From Vibrio salilacus (lineage in GTDB: Bacteria; Pseudomonadota; Gammaproteobacteria; Enterobacterales; Vibrionaceae), in the NCBI RefSeq assembly GCF_002811245.1, contig NZ_NIVQ01000002.1, positions 62,001 to 126,000 on the forward strand: a stretch of 64,000 nt of DNA, read 5' to 3'. The first letter of the stretch is position 1. Each line of letters starts with the position of its first letter. The translations under genes and the position numbers were made by a program. A model generated the notes under the pieces. The model made no database searches and was not told the origin of the DNA. It was given only the letters and a program-made list of their open reading frames with translations. This document shows positions 20,498 through 29,888 of this stretch, piece by piece.

Positions 20498-22645
20498 TTA
20501 GAACTCGTAATTGACGTTGAGCTCTAGAGATTGCTCTGTACCAAACCAACAGTTAGATTGGTCATAACAGGTGTAATACTCTTCGTTAAATAAGTTGTTA
20601 ACCAATAGATTAGCGGTGGCACCCGCTAGAGCATCGCTCGCGGCCCCCAAATCGTAGCCTACTGATAAATCAACCACGGTGTAAGCCGGCACTTTACCTT
20701 GAGTATTTGTTGCATCCCTCTCCATCTCACCCATATAACGAGCACCAACACTCCAACGCGTTGCCGCTAACGGGCCACCATAAACATAATAATTACTCCA
20801 TAGATTAGCAGCGTGGGTTGGTACGTAAATAGGCGTCGTACCTTCAAGGTCTGGGTTGGCATCTTGCGTTACTTCCATATCAATATAAGTGTAGTTGGCG
20901 TTAACATCCCAATCTTCCGTCACCGACCATCGACCCTCGACTTCCATACCTTGAGAGCGAACTTCACCCAATTGAATCTTTGCCCGATAGCTTGGATCCG
21001 CCGGGTCTGGCGCAATCGAGTCTTTCTTGGTGATGTAAAAGTATGATGCCGTAAGTTGTTGTGATCTATCAGCAGAAAGGTATTTCACCCCAAACTCTAC
21101 CTGCTCACCTAACTGAGGCTTCAATGAGTGACCGTTAATGTCGGTACCTGCGGCTGGCTCAAAGCTCGTAGCGTAACTTACAAATGGAGAGGCGCCATTT
21201 TCTAGCTCATACATAGCACCAATGCGGTAAGAAAATTGGTTGTGATCGGCTGTTTGTGTGCCATCGCTCGCCGGGCTCAAGCCAGTCTTATCGTCACTTG
21301 CCTTAAATAGGTCGAAACGTCCACCCGCAAGCAGAACTAATCCATCGTAACGAACTTGGTCTTGGAAGTATAAACCCAGTTGTTCGGTCGTTATGTCATG
21401 CGATTCACGGTAATTCTCTTGAAGCTGGCTGTTATCAAGCAACTCATTATTTGGAAGGTATGCATCAAACCCGTAGAATCCTGTATTCGCTGTAAACTCT
21501 TGATATAAAGAGTCACCTGCGAGTTTTAGGTAATCGATACCAAACAGTAGGTTTTGCTCTAGGCCGCCAATTTCAATAAGTCCCGAAATTTGGTTATCGA
21601 TAGCAAAGCTTTGAGACTTCTCATCCGTGCTATACACGTTGCGCATTAAACGACCAGTCGCAGGATTAAAGTTGGTACTGCGATGGTAGGTATTTTTTTG
21701 AGATAGGGACGCATCGGAATAACGGGCATTCTGTAGGAAAGTCCAGTTAGGGTTGAGCTGGTGATTGACCTTATAACCGAGCATAAAAACTTCGCGCTCA
21801 AAAGTGCTCCAGTTTTTATCGCCCATAGACACAGAAGGCTCACTGGCTTTCAATGCTTCAAGCGGCATTGCAGAGTTTATGCCCATTGAAGGATCGTTCT
21901 GATAATAAAGATTGAAGTTAATTAATGTTCTATCAGATACCTGCCAATCTAACGATGGAGCAACCACATAACGCTCTTCTTCACCATTATCAACTTGGCT
22001 GTCCTGTTTACGTGCAAGTGCAACCAAACGGTATGAAAATTCACTATCAGCCAAATGCCCCGCAGTATCAATTGATGCTTGTGTTAAGTTTCTTGAGCCT
22101 GCGGATAGGACCACTTTTGTAGAACGGTATTCTTGAGGCGTCTTCGCAATCATATTGACCATGCCACCCGGTGGCATCGCCCCGTAAAGCACCGATGTGG
22201 GCCCCTTAAACACTTCTACTTGCTGAATTGCGATTGGGTCAATCTGAGGTTGTAGGTTCCAACCTGTGAGGAAGGGTAAAATCAATCCATCATAATAGCT
22301 TTGCTTGTTAGTAAAACCACGAATAGAAAACGTGTCATACATAGTCACCGAAGCACCCTTTTGCTCCGTCACAACACCTGGCGCATAGCGAAGGGCTTGA
22401 TTCAAAGACTTGACACCTCTTTGCTCTAACTGCTCTTGATCAATAATCGTAATACCCTGAGGGGTTTCTTCTGGCTCCAGCGCCGACTTGGTGGCGGTAT
22501 TCCGATAGGCTTTGCCTAAAACAGTGACAGTTTCTACACTAGAGTCTGTCACAGCAGCGTTTTCCTGTGCCGATGCTTGCACAGAGAACGCCGTCAGTAA
22601 CGCGACTGCCAGTGATGAATAGTTAAAACGAGCGTGAGTTGTCAT
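20498..22645 (-). CDS. TonB-dependent siderophore receptor (FhuA/ferrioxamine-type)
   Basis: 715 residues from an ATG preceded by GAGGGA. A signal peptide (cleaved near residue 26, ASA-QEN) leads to a TonB-box/plug region with GPTSVLYGAMPPGG and a 22-strand barrel ending in aromatic F (NVNYEF). The plug and the CYDQSNCWFG loop near the end resemble FhuA and ferrioxamine receptors, so a hydroxamate siderophore is the likely ligand; the exact ligand is not established. It lies downstream of an AraC gene on the same strand and has a Fur-box-like site before its start. Confidence 0.9.
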   Translation of the reverse strand: MTTHARFNYSSLAVALLTAFSVQASAQENAAVTDSSVETVTVLGKAYRNTATKSALEPEETPQGITIIDQEQLEQRGVKSLNQALRYAPGVVTEQKGASVTMYDTFSIRGFTNKQSYYDGLILPFLTGWNLQPQIDPIAIQQVEVFKGPTSVLYGAMPPGGMVNMIAKTPQEYRSTKVVLSAGSRNLTQASIDTAGHLADSEFSYRLVALARKQDSQVDNGEEERYVVAPSLDWQVSDRTLINFNLYYQNDPSMGINSAMPLEALKASEPSVSMGDKNWSTFEREVFMLGYKVNHQLNPNWTFLQNARYSDASLSQKNTYHRSTNFNPATGRLMRNVYSTDEKSQSFAIDNQISGLIEIGGLEQNLLFGIDYLKLAGDSLYQEFTANTGFYGFDAYLPNNELLDNSQLQENYRESHDITTEQLGLYFQDQVRYDGLVLLAGGRFDLFKASDDKTGLSPASDGTQTADHNQFSYRIGAMYELENGASPFVSYATSFEPAAGTDINGHSLKPQLGEQVEFGVKYLSADRSQQLTASYFYITKKDSIAPDPADPSYRAKIQLGEVRSQGMEVEGRWSVTEDWDVNANYTYIDMEVTQDANPDLEGTTPIYVPTHAANLWSNYYVYGGPLAATRWSVGARYMGEMERDATNTQGKVPAYTVVDLSVGYDLGAASDALAGATANLLVNNLFNEEYYTCYDQSNCWFGTEQSLELNVNYEF

Positions 22646-22675
22646 GATTCCCTCGGTACCAATAATTAACACAAA

Positions 22676-22690
22676 TAATAATAAATCTCA
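22676..22690 (-). promoter_or_regulatory. Fur-box-like site before the receptor gene
   Basis: On the minus strand TGAGATTTATTATTA matches the 7-1-7 Fur core (TGATAAT-N-ATTATCA) at 11 of 14 positions, 31 bases before the ATG. Consistent with iron repression of a siderophore receptor; read by eye. Confidence 0.5.
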
Positions 22691-22845
22691 TTTGCATTGT
22701 ATGTATTTGGCGAAGGGATAATTAACAATTTGGTGCAAATTAGAAAGAACTTGGTCTATTTTGCTAGCATTGGACCTGCGGGCGATGAAAAGCGCGATCT
22801 GCCTATTGAACAAAAATCTCAATAAAGAGCAAGACATCGGGATGA

Positions 22846-23760
22846 TTACGACTTAATAATAGGAATCCAGTACTCCATTTCAGCATCACAGGCATCGGGT
22901 TGATAACCCAATGGATACACTTCGAGTTCATAACCATCTACGCCACGATAACCAGAACTTGGTAGCCAGTTAAGCACAAACCAACTCAAAGTATGTCGCA
23001 AAGCCTCAATAGGCCCACAATGTTTTACCACGGCGTAAGTTTGCTTAGGAATAGTCAGTACCTCTAATCGCTCAGAGATAATGCTCGGTAACTGGGGGAT
23101 TGCAACACCTTCATCAAGCTCGACACTAGCCCAATAGTGAATATTCGTGCCATCAAAGCAAGACTGAGTAAGGTCGACAACACCAACAAACTGCAGCACG
23201 TTATCATTTGGAAGCGTCATTTCATGTGCCAACCGCCCCCAAAGTTCAGGGACTTTCTGTACAAAATCTTGAGTAAGTGAAAATAAGCCCGTGATTTCTG
23301 ATGTGATGCCTTTGACAAGAAAAGGCTCTCTTTCATCAATACGAACCTCAACAAAACTGAGCCCTCCCTTGTCGGCGGCACTCACGGTTTTAGACACTTG
23401 TATCGGTTTTCTCAACCCGACTCTTTTACCCGCTTTTCTATACTGGCTTGGACTCGTCCCAAACAACTGCTTAAACGAACGACTAAAGCTAATTTCAGAA
23501 TTGAACCCAAGCCCAAGCGCAATATCTATCACACGCTCTGTGCCATCAAGCAACTCTTCCGCCGCTTGGCTTAACTTCAGCTCTCTCACATAGTTTGCCA
23601 CGGTAAGCCCCGTTTCGGCTTGAAACACTCTTTGTAGTTGCCAACGAGACCAACAACTTTGTTTCGCAATATCCTCTAGCGATAACGCACAACTGAGGTT
23701 GGCGTGGATATAAACCAGAACACGGTTAATACGATCAAATGCAGGTGTGTTTATATTCAA
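22846..23760 (-). CDS. AraC-family regulator with GyrI-like ligand domain
   Basis: 304 residues. Two helix-turn-helices at residues 8-110 (LSLEDIAKQSCWSRWQLQRV and GFNSEISFSRSFKQLFG) are followed by a GyrI-like small-molecule binding domain from about 130 to the end, the Rob-like arrangement. The only plausible start is a TTG at 23760 with GAGA upstream; an in-frame TAG lies 30 bases before. As neighbour of the receptor it probably activates it when the siderophore is present, as known for AraC regulators of vibrio ferrioxamine receptors; that is inference. Confidence 0.85.
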   Translation of the reverse strand: MNINTPAFDRINRVLVYIHANLSCALSLEDIAKQSCWSRWQLQRVFQAETGLTVANYVRELKLSQAAEELLDGTERVIDIALGLGFNSEISFSRSFKQLFGTSPSQYRKAGKRVGLRKPIQVSKTVSAADKGGLSFVEVRIDEREPFLVKGITSEITGLFSLTQDFVQKVPELWGRLAHEMTLPNDNVLQFVGVVDLTQSCFDGTNIHYWASVELDEGVAIPQLPSIISERLEVLTIPKQTYAVVKHCGPIEALRHTLSWFVLNWLPSSGYRGVDGYELEVYPLGYQPDACDAEMEYWIPIIKS

Positions 23761-23916
23761 GTTTTCATATTCTCTATCGTTGGCAACGGGCTATTACCGT
23801 CACCAGTGCTTTGACACTTAACAAGGTTCGTATTACTTACAAACCGTCCACACAAAATTTATGCATAGCCAAAAGACAGATGATCCATTGGTAGGTTGGC
23901 TATAATTGCGCTCAAT

Positions 23917-23935
23917 GATAATGCAACTGGTTCTC
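23917..23935 (-). promoter_or_regulatory. Fur-box-like site upstream of the AraC gene
   Basis: GATAATGCAACTGGTTCTC matches the 19-base Fur consensus GATAATGATAATCATTATC at 13 positions. It lies about 157 bases before the AraC start, so regulator and receptor may both be iron-controlled. Confidence 0.45.
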
Positions 23936-24128
23936 ATTTAAAATGATAAGTTAACAATCATCACGATCTGCAAGCTATCGGTGCCCTGGATGAGTCTCCT
24001 ATCCAACTGACAGGCCATCCAGATCCCGCCAGACCAATGCTAATGAAAAGTTGAGCTAGTAATAGAAGGTGTCAGGCAAATAGTGTTGACCACGCGGTGG
24101 TGTCTTACCTAAGTTGCCGATTGAGATA

Positions 24129-24158
24129 TAAAAAAACCGGAGCAATTTTGCTCCGGTT
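24129..24158 (-). terminator. Terminator after ndh
   Basis: AACCGGAGC and GCTCCGGTT arms; the minus-strand 3' side is a run of seven T. It lies 19 bases past the ndh stop. Confidence 0.85.
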
Positions 24159-24176
24159 CCAATGCCGTACTATTGA

Positions 24177-25466
24177 TCAGTGTAATTTCAAATTAGGGCG
24201 AAGTACACGGTTGATGCGCCCCATCAAAATGATCAGCGCGGTCTTAAACAAGCCATGTAATGCCATTTGGTGCATACGATATAGTGATATGTACACCACA
24301 CGTGCAATACGACCTTCAACCATCATTGAACCTTTGGTGAGGTTCCCCATCAAGCTACCTACGGTTGAGAAGCGACTGAGTGAGACCAATGACCCCTTGT
24401 CCTGATAAACATAAGGCTTAAGTTCACGGTTATTCAGTTTTGCGACAATATTAGAAAACGCACGACTGGCCATCTGGTGAGCCGCTTGAGCGCGAGGCGG
24501 TACAAACGTTCCGTCAGCTTGAGTACATTGAGCCAAGTCACCAATCACGAAAATATCATCATCACGTGTGGTTTGAAGCGTCTCTTTGACCACCAGTTGA
24601 TTAATACGGTTAGTTTCAAGCCCAGCGAGATCTTTAATAAAGTCTGGCGCTTTAATACCGGCAGCCCAGACCATAATCTGAGCCGAGATCTTATCGCCCT
24701 CTTTTGTCACTAAACCGTCAGCTTCGGCTTTCGTTACCATGGTGGCAGTACGAACATTAACGCCAAGTTTGGTCAATTCGTGATGCGCCGCAGAAGAAAT
24801 ACGTGGTGGTAACGCTGGTAGAATACGCTCGCCCGCTTCAATCAGATTGACGTTCAGCTTGCTTGAATCTAGATCGCCAAAACCATAGGTACGTAATTCT
24901 TTTACAGCATTATGGAGCTCTGCAGAGAGTTCGACACCAGTAGCACCAGCACCAACAATCGCAATATCGACCGTACCGTTACCATTTTTGGCATGCAGTT
25001 TTAAAAATTGATTATTCATCTCGCTGCGAAAACGATGCGCCTGCTCTGGGCTATCAAGGAAGATGCAGTGTTCACGCACGCCTGGCGTGTTGAAGTCGTT
25101 CGAGGTTGAACCAATCGCCATAACCAGAATGTCGTACTCTATTTCACGACTTGGCATCAGCAGTTCACCATGATCATCTTTGAGCTCATGCAATTTAATG
25201 ACTTTGCGCTCGCGATCGATGTCTTGCAAACTGCCCATTTGAAAATCAAAATGGTGGTTTTTGGCGTGGGCGCGATAGCTCAGAGCATCGACACCTTCAT
25301 CCAAAGAGCCGGTCGCCACCTCGTGCAATAACGGTTTCCATAAGTGACTCGCCTTGCGATCGACTAAGGTTACTTTTGCACGCCCTTTACGGCCTAATGT
25401 ACGTCCTAGTTTGGTAACAAGCTCTAAACCGCCCGCACCGCCGCCTACTACGATAATTCGTGTCAC
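24177..25466 (-). CDS. ndh: Type II NADH dehydrogenase Ndh
   Basis: 429 residues (E. coli 434) from a GTG preceded by GAGGAAA; the upstream in-frame extension has no family likeness. The FAD dinucleotide fold [13 protein letters not shown] at residues 4-16 and a second NAD fold [14 protein letters not shown] near 175 are present, then the family's amphipathic C-terminus for membrane attachment. Oxidises NADH and reduces quinone without proton pumping. In E. coli it is repressed by FNR; here a perfect FNR box sits in the upstream region. Confidence 0.95.
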   Translation of the reverse strand: MTRIIVVGGGAGGLELVTKLGRTLGRKGRAKVTLVDRKASHLWKPLLHEVATGSLDEGVDALSYRAHAKNHHFDFQMGSLQDIDRERKVIKLHELKDDHGELLMPSREIEYDILVMAIGSTSNDFNTPGVREHCIFLDSPEQAHRFRSEMNNQFLKLHAKNGNGTVDIAIVGAGATGVELSAELHNAVKELRTYGFGDLDSSKLNVNLIEAGERILPALPPRISSAAHHELTKLGVNVRTATMVTKAEADGLVTKEGDKISAQIMVWAAGIKAPDFIKDLAGLETNRINQLVVKETLQTTRDDDIFVIGDLAQCTQADGTFVPPRAQAAHQMASRAFSNIVAKLNNRELKPYVYQDKGSLVSLSRFSTVGSLMGNLTKGSMMVEGRIARVVYISLYRMHQMALHGLFKTALIILMGRINRVLRPNLKLH

Positions 25467-25541
25467 AGCAACTTTCCTCAAAACTAATTTTAAATTGACT
25501 CGAGCCGATATTCGTCCCGATGGAATTCTATATTTTGGGGT

Positions 25542-25570
25542 CACCTGCGGAGTTCGCTCCGCCTCAGGTG
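25542..25570. repeat. REP-like palindrome with GGGGTCA flank
   Basis: CACCTG-CGGAG, a TTCG loop, and CTCCG-CCT-CAGGTG form a bulged stem, directly preceded by GGGGT. Two further GGGTCAG motifs lie within 100 bases. The tetranucleotide-plus-palindrome form resembles REP sequences mobilised by REP-associated tyrosine transposases. Confidence 0.4.
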
Positions 25571-25688
25571 TCAACCATGAGGGTCAGATAAACGACACGC
25601 TTATTGGATAAATGAGTTAATAACTCAAGACTAACCTCTGGGGTCAGCGCAAAATATGGGCAAGTTTTTCACTCGCTCTCAATTTTTT

Positions 25689-25702
25689 TTGATATTTATC
25701 AA
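25689..25702 (-). promoter_or_regulatory. Perfect FNR box in the ndh promoter region
   Basis: TTGAT-ATTT-ATCAA is an exact match to the FNR consensus, inside a 22-base perfect palindrome (25685-25706). It sits just downstream of the predicted -10, a repressing position. Confidence 0.7.
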
Positions 25703-25720
25703 AAAATTTATAGTTGATTC

Positions 25721-25748
25721 ATTATATAGCTCAAACTTTGGTTCGCAA
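25721..25748 (-). promoter_or_regulatory. Predicted ndh promoter
   Basis: Minus strand -35 TTGCGA (25743-25748), 16-base spacer, -10 TATAAT (25721-25726). The -35 overlaps a perfect dyad CTTTGGTT-CGC-AACCAAAG (25736-25754), a possible operator. Confidence 0.55.
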
Positions 25749-25803
25749 CCAAAGAATGCACTTATCTTAGATATATTTACTTGCTCAAAAATAGCGGGCA
25801 AAC

Positions 25804-25838
25804 AAAAAAGCGACATTGTTACTTAATGTCGCTTTTTC
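25804..25838 (-). terminator. Terminator after ycfP
   Basis: AGCGACATT and AATGTCGCT arms with a 7-nt loop; six T follow on the minus strand. Confidence 0.85.
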
Positions 25839-25855
25839 TGTATAATTGACGTCAA

Positions 25856-26395
25856 TTAACTGTGTTTAAACGCTTTCATGGTTTGAAGATGTTGCGAGAT
25901 CTTTTTAAATTTATGAGTTTGAGTTTCATCCCAAATGATATCGTAATACGCTTCTAATTCCGCGGCAGTTTTACTATTGTCATGAATTTCATTCGATTTA
26001 GATAAAATCACCAGACAACGCCCTTTATTCTTACCTCTAAACTCAGCAACACATTTCGTTGCAATATCTTCGTACTCTTCCGGACGATCAATTCGTCCCT
26101 GCATAGTGCGCTCAGGATGCAGATTAGGGTTAAACATCACCTGTTTAATACCACATAGAAAGCCGATTCGTTCGGACCAATACGCCCCCAGCCCAACGCC
26201 ACATATCATCGCCTGCTTGTCACCTGATTGTTCAATTACCTTGTGTACTTCTTTTAACAAGTACTGCATATCATGCTTGGGGTGCAGGGTGCTGTAGTTG
26301 ATGAAACGAATATCATCATCGATGAATTGCAACTGGAGCACTTTTTCGTGGTTACCTGGGCTAGTTGAATCAAAACCGTGTAAATAAATAATCAT
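25856..26395 (-). CDS. ycfP: UPF0227 family esterase-like protein YcfP
   Basis: 179 residues, matching E. coli YcfP (180). Alpha/beta-hydrolase-like start [18 protein letters not shown]; the nucleophile-elbow region reads [10 protein letters not shown], where the usual serine of GxSxG is replaced by leucine, so a classical serine hydrolase is doubtful. Function unknown in any species. It sits upstream of ndh as in E. coli, but the nagZ that precedes it there is absent. GGGGGAT lies before the ATG. Confidence 0.9.
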   Translation of the reverse strand: MIIYLHGFDSTSPGNHEKVLQLQFIDDDIRFINYSTLHPKHDMQYLLKEVHKVIEQSGDKQAMICGVGLGAYWSERIGFLCGIKQVMFNPNLHPERTMQGRIDRPEEYEDIATKCVAEFRGKNKGRCLVILSKSNEIHDNSKTAAELEAYYDIIWDETQTHKFKKISQHLQTMKAFKHS

Positions 26396-26495
26396 TGTAA
26401 ATCCCCCGATCCTTGTGTATTAAATCTACCACGAAAGCTAAGGTTTAAAAGTTAACGGTTTGAGATATCTAGCCCCGAGACACAAAACAGTGATC

Positions 26496-27350
26496 TTAAC
26501 TGCAAAATGTTTTCTGCAGTTGCTGCGCCTGGGTTAAATATTGCTCATCTCCCCACAACTGATAAGCGAGTAGATACCAAAGCATTGCCATCATTGTGGC
26601 GCGCGGTTTCCATGCCATCACACCTTCAACCCAATCATCGACCCCTTCTATGTTACGCAATTGACAGTAACGATATATCGCCTCGAGTGGTTTTTCATCC
26701 ATCACATCAATACTCAACGTCAAATCCAAACGTGGATCCGCTATCACGGCATACTCCCAATCGATGACTTTATTACCACTGGTGGTTTTAACCATGTTGT
26801 AGCCCGCTAAATCAAAATGACACAAAGTGTGACCAACATCGGCTAAAGCAGGAGCAGTGCGCCAATGCTGGTAGATAGATTGGTAGGGTTCACACTTGTT
26901 GTGGTCATTGAGCAACATCCAGTAATGATCAACACGTGCTGTAAAATTGAAAGGTGCAACGGGTATACGTTGCGTATCAAGCCTATGGATTGTAATCATG
27001 GTTTTAAGCAATGCATCAAACGACAGATCATTGGTTAAGGCGTCTCCTTCGACCCAATCAACCAATAACCCTTGATCATTGATATACACCGCTTTCGGTC
27101 CAATATGGCTATCTTCTATCGCCGCTAGAATCTGGTATTCCTGAAAACGGGATATAGAAAAGGCTTTGGTAATCTGTGTCGCTGGCCGCCAAACATACGC
27201 GTTGCTATCGTTGGTGACCACTTTCCAACAGCGATTAGTTAAGCCGCCAGTCAAGGTTTGCGCATAGGCGGGAGGAGCAGAAAAGAAGTGCTCGAGTGAC
27301 AGTAAAGAGCGGTCAAGTTGACTTGCCTCATCCCATGACATTCTCGCCAT
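26496..27350 (-). CDS. thiK: Thiamine kinase-like phosphotransferase (ThiK/YcfN)
   Basis: 284 residues of the aminoglycoside/choline kinase fold. The glycine-rich loop is in LTGGLTNRCWKV, the catalytic loop is CHFDLAGYN, and the metal-binding DWE is in VIDWEYA. In E. coli the gene at this position (between lpoB and nagZ) is thiamine kinase, used for thiamine salvage; choline or sugar kinase activity cannot be excluded. AAGGGG lies upstream of the ATG. Confidence 0.8.
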   Translation of the reverse strand: MARMSWDEASQLDRSLLSLEHFFSAPPAYAQTLTGGLTNRCWKVVTNDSNAYVWRPATQITKAFSISRFQEYQILAAIEDSHIGPKAVYINDQGLLVDWVEGDALTNDLSFDALLKTMITIHRLDTQRIPVAPFNFTARVDHYWMLLNDHNKCEPYQSIYQHWRTAPALADVGHTLCHFDLAGYNMVKTTSGNKVIDWEYAVIADPRLDLTLSIDVMDEKPLEAIYRYCQLRNIEGVDDWVEGVMAWKPRATMMAMLWYLLAYQLWGDEQYLTQAQQLQKTFCS

Positions 27351-27381
27351 CGTACACCCCTTCTCTGATTGGCAGTGTTGG

Positions 27382-27972
27382 TTACATACCTAAAAAGCTT
27401 TTTGACGCTTGTTTACGAATTTCGGTTTCATCAGCCCATTCAATCAGGCCCGTTTCAAGATCCAGTAAACGCATGGTCATCTTGTAGTAAACATCTTTAT
27501 CACTGCCCGCATTTTTGGCAATGCTAGACAGGTTGCCGTACATCATGTATTGAGCACCGACCATTTTACCAAATTGAATCGCTGTGCTTTGATTAACTAA
27601 CTCATCATTGTTTTGGAAGTTAAGTTGCTCACGAACGGACTCGACTCTGCCCATATCAACAAAACGGAACTTACCGGAATTCAGCATCTTAGTACTAATT
27701 GTATCAGTAATAGACTCTGTATCGATGTGTTCACTGGTTTTATTTTTTATACGCTCAACAAAAACAATCGGACGCGAATCACGCGTAATCGCTGCAACCG
27801 ATCCCGACATCATCATGCTATCCACCATTTCGCCTGCAATTTTTTGCAAGTCTGTTGAGCCAAAGTCGATAGTGGTAGTTTCAACGGCTTGCGCATCACC
27901 GTAACTCACTTGATTCGAACAGCCACCTAAAACCACCGCTAAACCAAGCAGTGCAACTACACTTTTATTCAT
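27382..27972 (-). CDS. lpoB: Outer-membrane lipoprotein LpoB (PBP1B activator)
   Basis: 196 residues. Signal peptide with lipobox LGGC (Cys at residue 18) and no Asp after it, so outer-membrane bound. The domain with GAQYMMYGNLSSIAKN and LDLETGLIEWADE is the LpoB type. In E. coli LpoB crosses the peptidoglycan to activate PBP1B. The usual long Pro-rich linker of enterobacterial LpoB is missing, as expected for a short vibrio form. AGAGGAA precedes the ATG. It lies between ycfL and thiK. Confidence 0.85.
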   Translation of the reverse strand: MNKSVVALLGLAVVLGGCSNQVSYGDAQAVETTTIDFGSTDLQKIAGEMVDSMMMSGSVAAITRDSRPIVFVERIKNKTSEHIDTESITDTISTKMLNSGKFRFVDMGRVESVREQLNFQNNDELVNQSTAIQFGKMVGAQYMMYGNLSSIAKNAGSDKDVYYKMTMRLLDLETGLIEWADETEIRKQASKSFLGM

Positions 27973-28001
27973 GATTAGTTCCTCTAAATATTTTGGGTTA
28001 A

Positions 28002-28391
28002 TTATTGATCTGATTGACGAATCTGAATTCGGAACTGACGTCCGTTCGGATTAATCGAGACTTCCGACAGTGATACCTCTTCAGTTCCACGGATCACTGC
28101 TTGTCGCCAAGGACTTAGCTTAGTGTTCACTTCTAGACCTTGGTCGTCATACCAGTAAAAACGGTACTGTACATGTTGATCGCCCGAATAGTGACTGACT
28201 AGACGAACCGCACCACGCGCTCGACCATCTACCTCGGTTGTTGATATATCATCAATGACTAAACGCCCAGCTAAGACGTTATCACCAAAAATAACGGTTT
28301 GAGATGCGCCATCAATGCGCAATCCCGCCGTGTTATCAGCACAACCTAGCAGGGTTAATGCCACAAATGCGAAGCTAAGCCATTTTTTCAT
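28002..28391 (-). CDS. ycfL: DUF1425 lipoprotein YcfL
   Basis: 129 residues with a lipoprotein signal (lipobox LLGC, Cys near 17). The remainder is a small beta-rich domain with the family stretch VQYRFYWYDDQGLEV. Unknown function. Its ATG overlaps the preceding stop by four bases (ATGA), and it is 29 bases before lpoB, so the three lipoprotein genes look like one operon. Confidence 0.88.
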   Translation of the reverse strand: MKKWLSFAFVALTLLGCADNTAGLRIDGASQTVIFGDNVLAGRLVIDDISTTEVDGRARGAVRLVSHYSGDQHVQYRFYWYDDQGLEVNTKLSPWRQAVIRGTEEVSLSEVSINPNGRQFRIQIRQSDQ

Positions 28392-29785
28392 CGTATATTT
28401 CCTAACTGTTTATGCCAAATGATTACATTATTACCTTGTCGAGAGAGCCAAACTAATACCGTGTTCCCTTGCTCAACACGAAATCGATAAGGCTGTTCAT
28501 TAACGATTAACACTTGCTCACCTGGATCAACTTCAAGACTTGCACTATAGACGTCAGCAGGCAGTGATAACCAACTACGTGTGTCAGGTTGCTCGGTTAA
28601 CGTATTCCATACATTGAATAACAAATTAGCCACATCGTCATCTTTTGCGGCCTGACGACGTAATTGATCTTTAGCCCACACCCGTAATGCTTGTCGTATG
28701 ATTAGCGACGGCATTCGTTCAGACAAATCACGCTGAGCCATTAAATTAACATCTGTCAACTGACTTGCAGCTAGTGGTTGCTGGTTCAATTGTACCGATG
28801 AATACTGATCAATTTGGCGCTTTTTAGGATAGTAAGGCAATGCCATAGAATACCAGGCGCCATTACCGCGACTGTCCGATAAGGGTAACGCTTGCTTCCA
28901 ACCTTGTAATGCATCAACCACACCTCGTTCATCAATCACAATAACGCGACTGCGTTGACGGTCAAGGTACTTAGCTTGCCCATAACGCGCCTCTAGCTGA
29001 CGTAAATCGTCGTTCATCGCCAAACGTTTAGCAACGCGTTTTGTACCATCAATCACTTGGTCGTTTTGCGGCATAACGGCTAATGCACGTCGATAATCGA
29101 CATAAGCACTATTGAGTTCACCTTCAGTCTCATAAAGCAGTGCAGAAAGATAGAGTAAATAGCCATTTTGCACGGCTTGCAACGTCGTACCCGCATCAGG
29201 GTAATGGGACAAGACACTGCCTAAATTTGGCGTTAAGCCTTGCTGTTGCATTTGTGCTTGAGCCGATAATAGCTCTTTCTCGCGCGCTTTACGTGCCTGC
29301 TCCTGAACCTGATTGGCTCTGCGCATTTCGACCAAAGCGCCCTCTAAGTCGTTTTGTTTAACGTAGTTCAAACCAAGGTAGAGGTGAAGGAAACCCAGTT
29401 CATAATCAGCAGGCTGATACGACGAAAGGTTGTCATTGACAGCTAATGCAGACAAGCTTTGCGCGCTTTGAGAAACAGAAATAGTCGCAAGGTCTTGTTG
29501 CTCACGTAGCGCCTGATCGCTGAGTTCAAAAGCTTGCTGACTCGCAGGGTAATCTTGATTGAGTAGATAAACCCGTCCCTTTTCGAAATTATCGAGGATT
29601 TCACCGGCAACAGCATCTGGCAGTGCCTGCTCTGCGCTCGGGTAATCACCACGTTGTAAAGAGCGGTGAAGCTCGCTGTTTTGAGCACTGTAGTGACTAA
29701 AAAGATTTCCTGCGGATAAATTGGCGCAGGCAGAGAGAACCAACGAACTCCCAAGTACTAATGCGAGTCGCCTATATTTTTGCAC
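28388..29785 (-). CDS. COG3014-type lipoprotein with TPR-like repeats
   Basis: 465 residues from a GTG at 29785, chosen because CAGGGAG sits six bases before it and the protein then begins with a lipoprotein signal (lipobox LSAC). Helical TPR-like repeats occupy about residues 40-260 (FEKGRVYLLNQDYPASQQ and ALVEMRRANQVQEQA), then a beta-rich C-terminal region. It is an uncharacterised family commonly next to ycfL and lpoB. Its place in the operon suggests cell-wall or outer-membrane work. Confidence 0.8.
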   Translation of the reverse strand: MQKYRRLALVLGSSLVLSACANLSAGNLFSHYSAQNSELHRSLQRGDYPSAEQALPDAVAGEILDNFEKGRVYLLNQDYPASQQAFELSDQALREQQDLATISVSQSAQSLSALAVNDNLSSYQPADYELGFLHLYLGLNYVKQNDLEGALVEMRRANQVQEQARKAREKELLSAQAQMQQQGLTPNLGSVLSHYPDAGTTLQAVQNGYLLYLSALLYETEGELNSAYVDYRRALAVMPQNDQVIDGTKRVAKRLAMNDDLRQLEARYGQAKYLDRQRSRVIVIDERGVVDALQGWKQALPLSDSRGNGAWYSMALPYYPKKRQIDQYSSVQLNQQPLAASQLTDVNLMAQRDLSERMPSLIIRQALRVWAKDQLRRQAAKDDDVANLLFNVWNTLTEQPDTRSWLSLPADVYSASLEVDPGEQVLIVNEQPYRFRVEQGNTVLVWLSRQGNNVIIWHKQLGNIR

Positions 29786-29888
29786 GTCGCACTCCCTGTT
29801 GATGACGAAAAAGCATGGATTGATGCCCATGCCTTGAAAGAGGTTGATTGATGACAACACATTTAATATTGAGTTCGCTAACGCTTTG

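Larger units (their letters stand above)
23761..24176. other. Gene-free region upstream of the AraC gene
   Basis: No credible reading frame. It holds a Fur-box-like element near 23917, a TATAAT hexamer facing right at 23901-23906, a second AATGATAAG stretch near 23942, and the ndh terminator at its right end. The stretch 23980-24060 is not explained. Confidence 0.5.
25467..25855. other. Gene-free ndh upstream region
   Basis: Holds no gene. From right to left on the ndh strand: the ycfP terminator, a predicted ndh promoter, a perfect FNR box, and a repeat-like segment with three GGGTCA motifs (25537-25544, 25580-25586, 25638-25645) and a palindrome. The implied ndh leader is about 250 bases. 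Confidence 0.6.
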
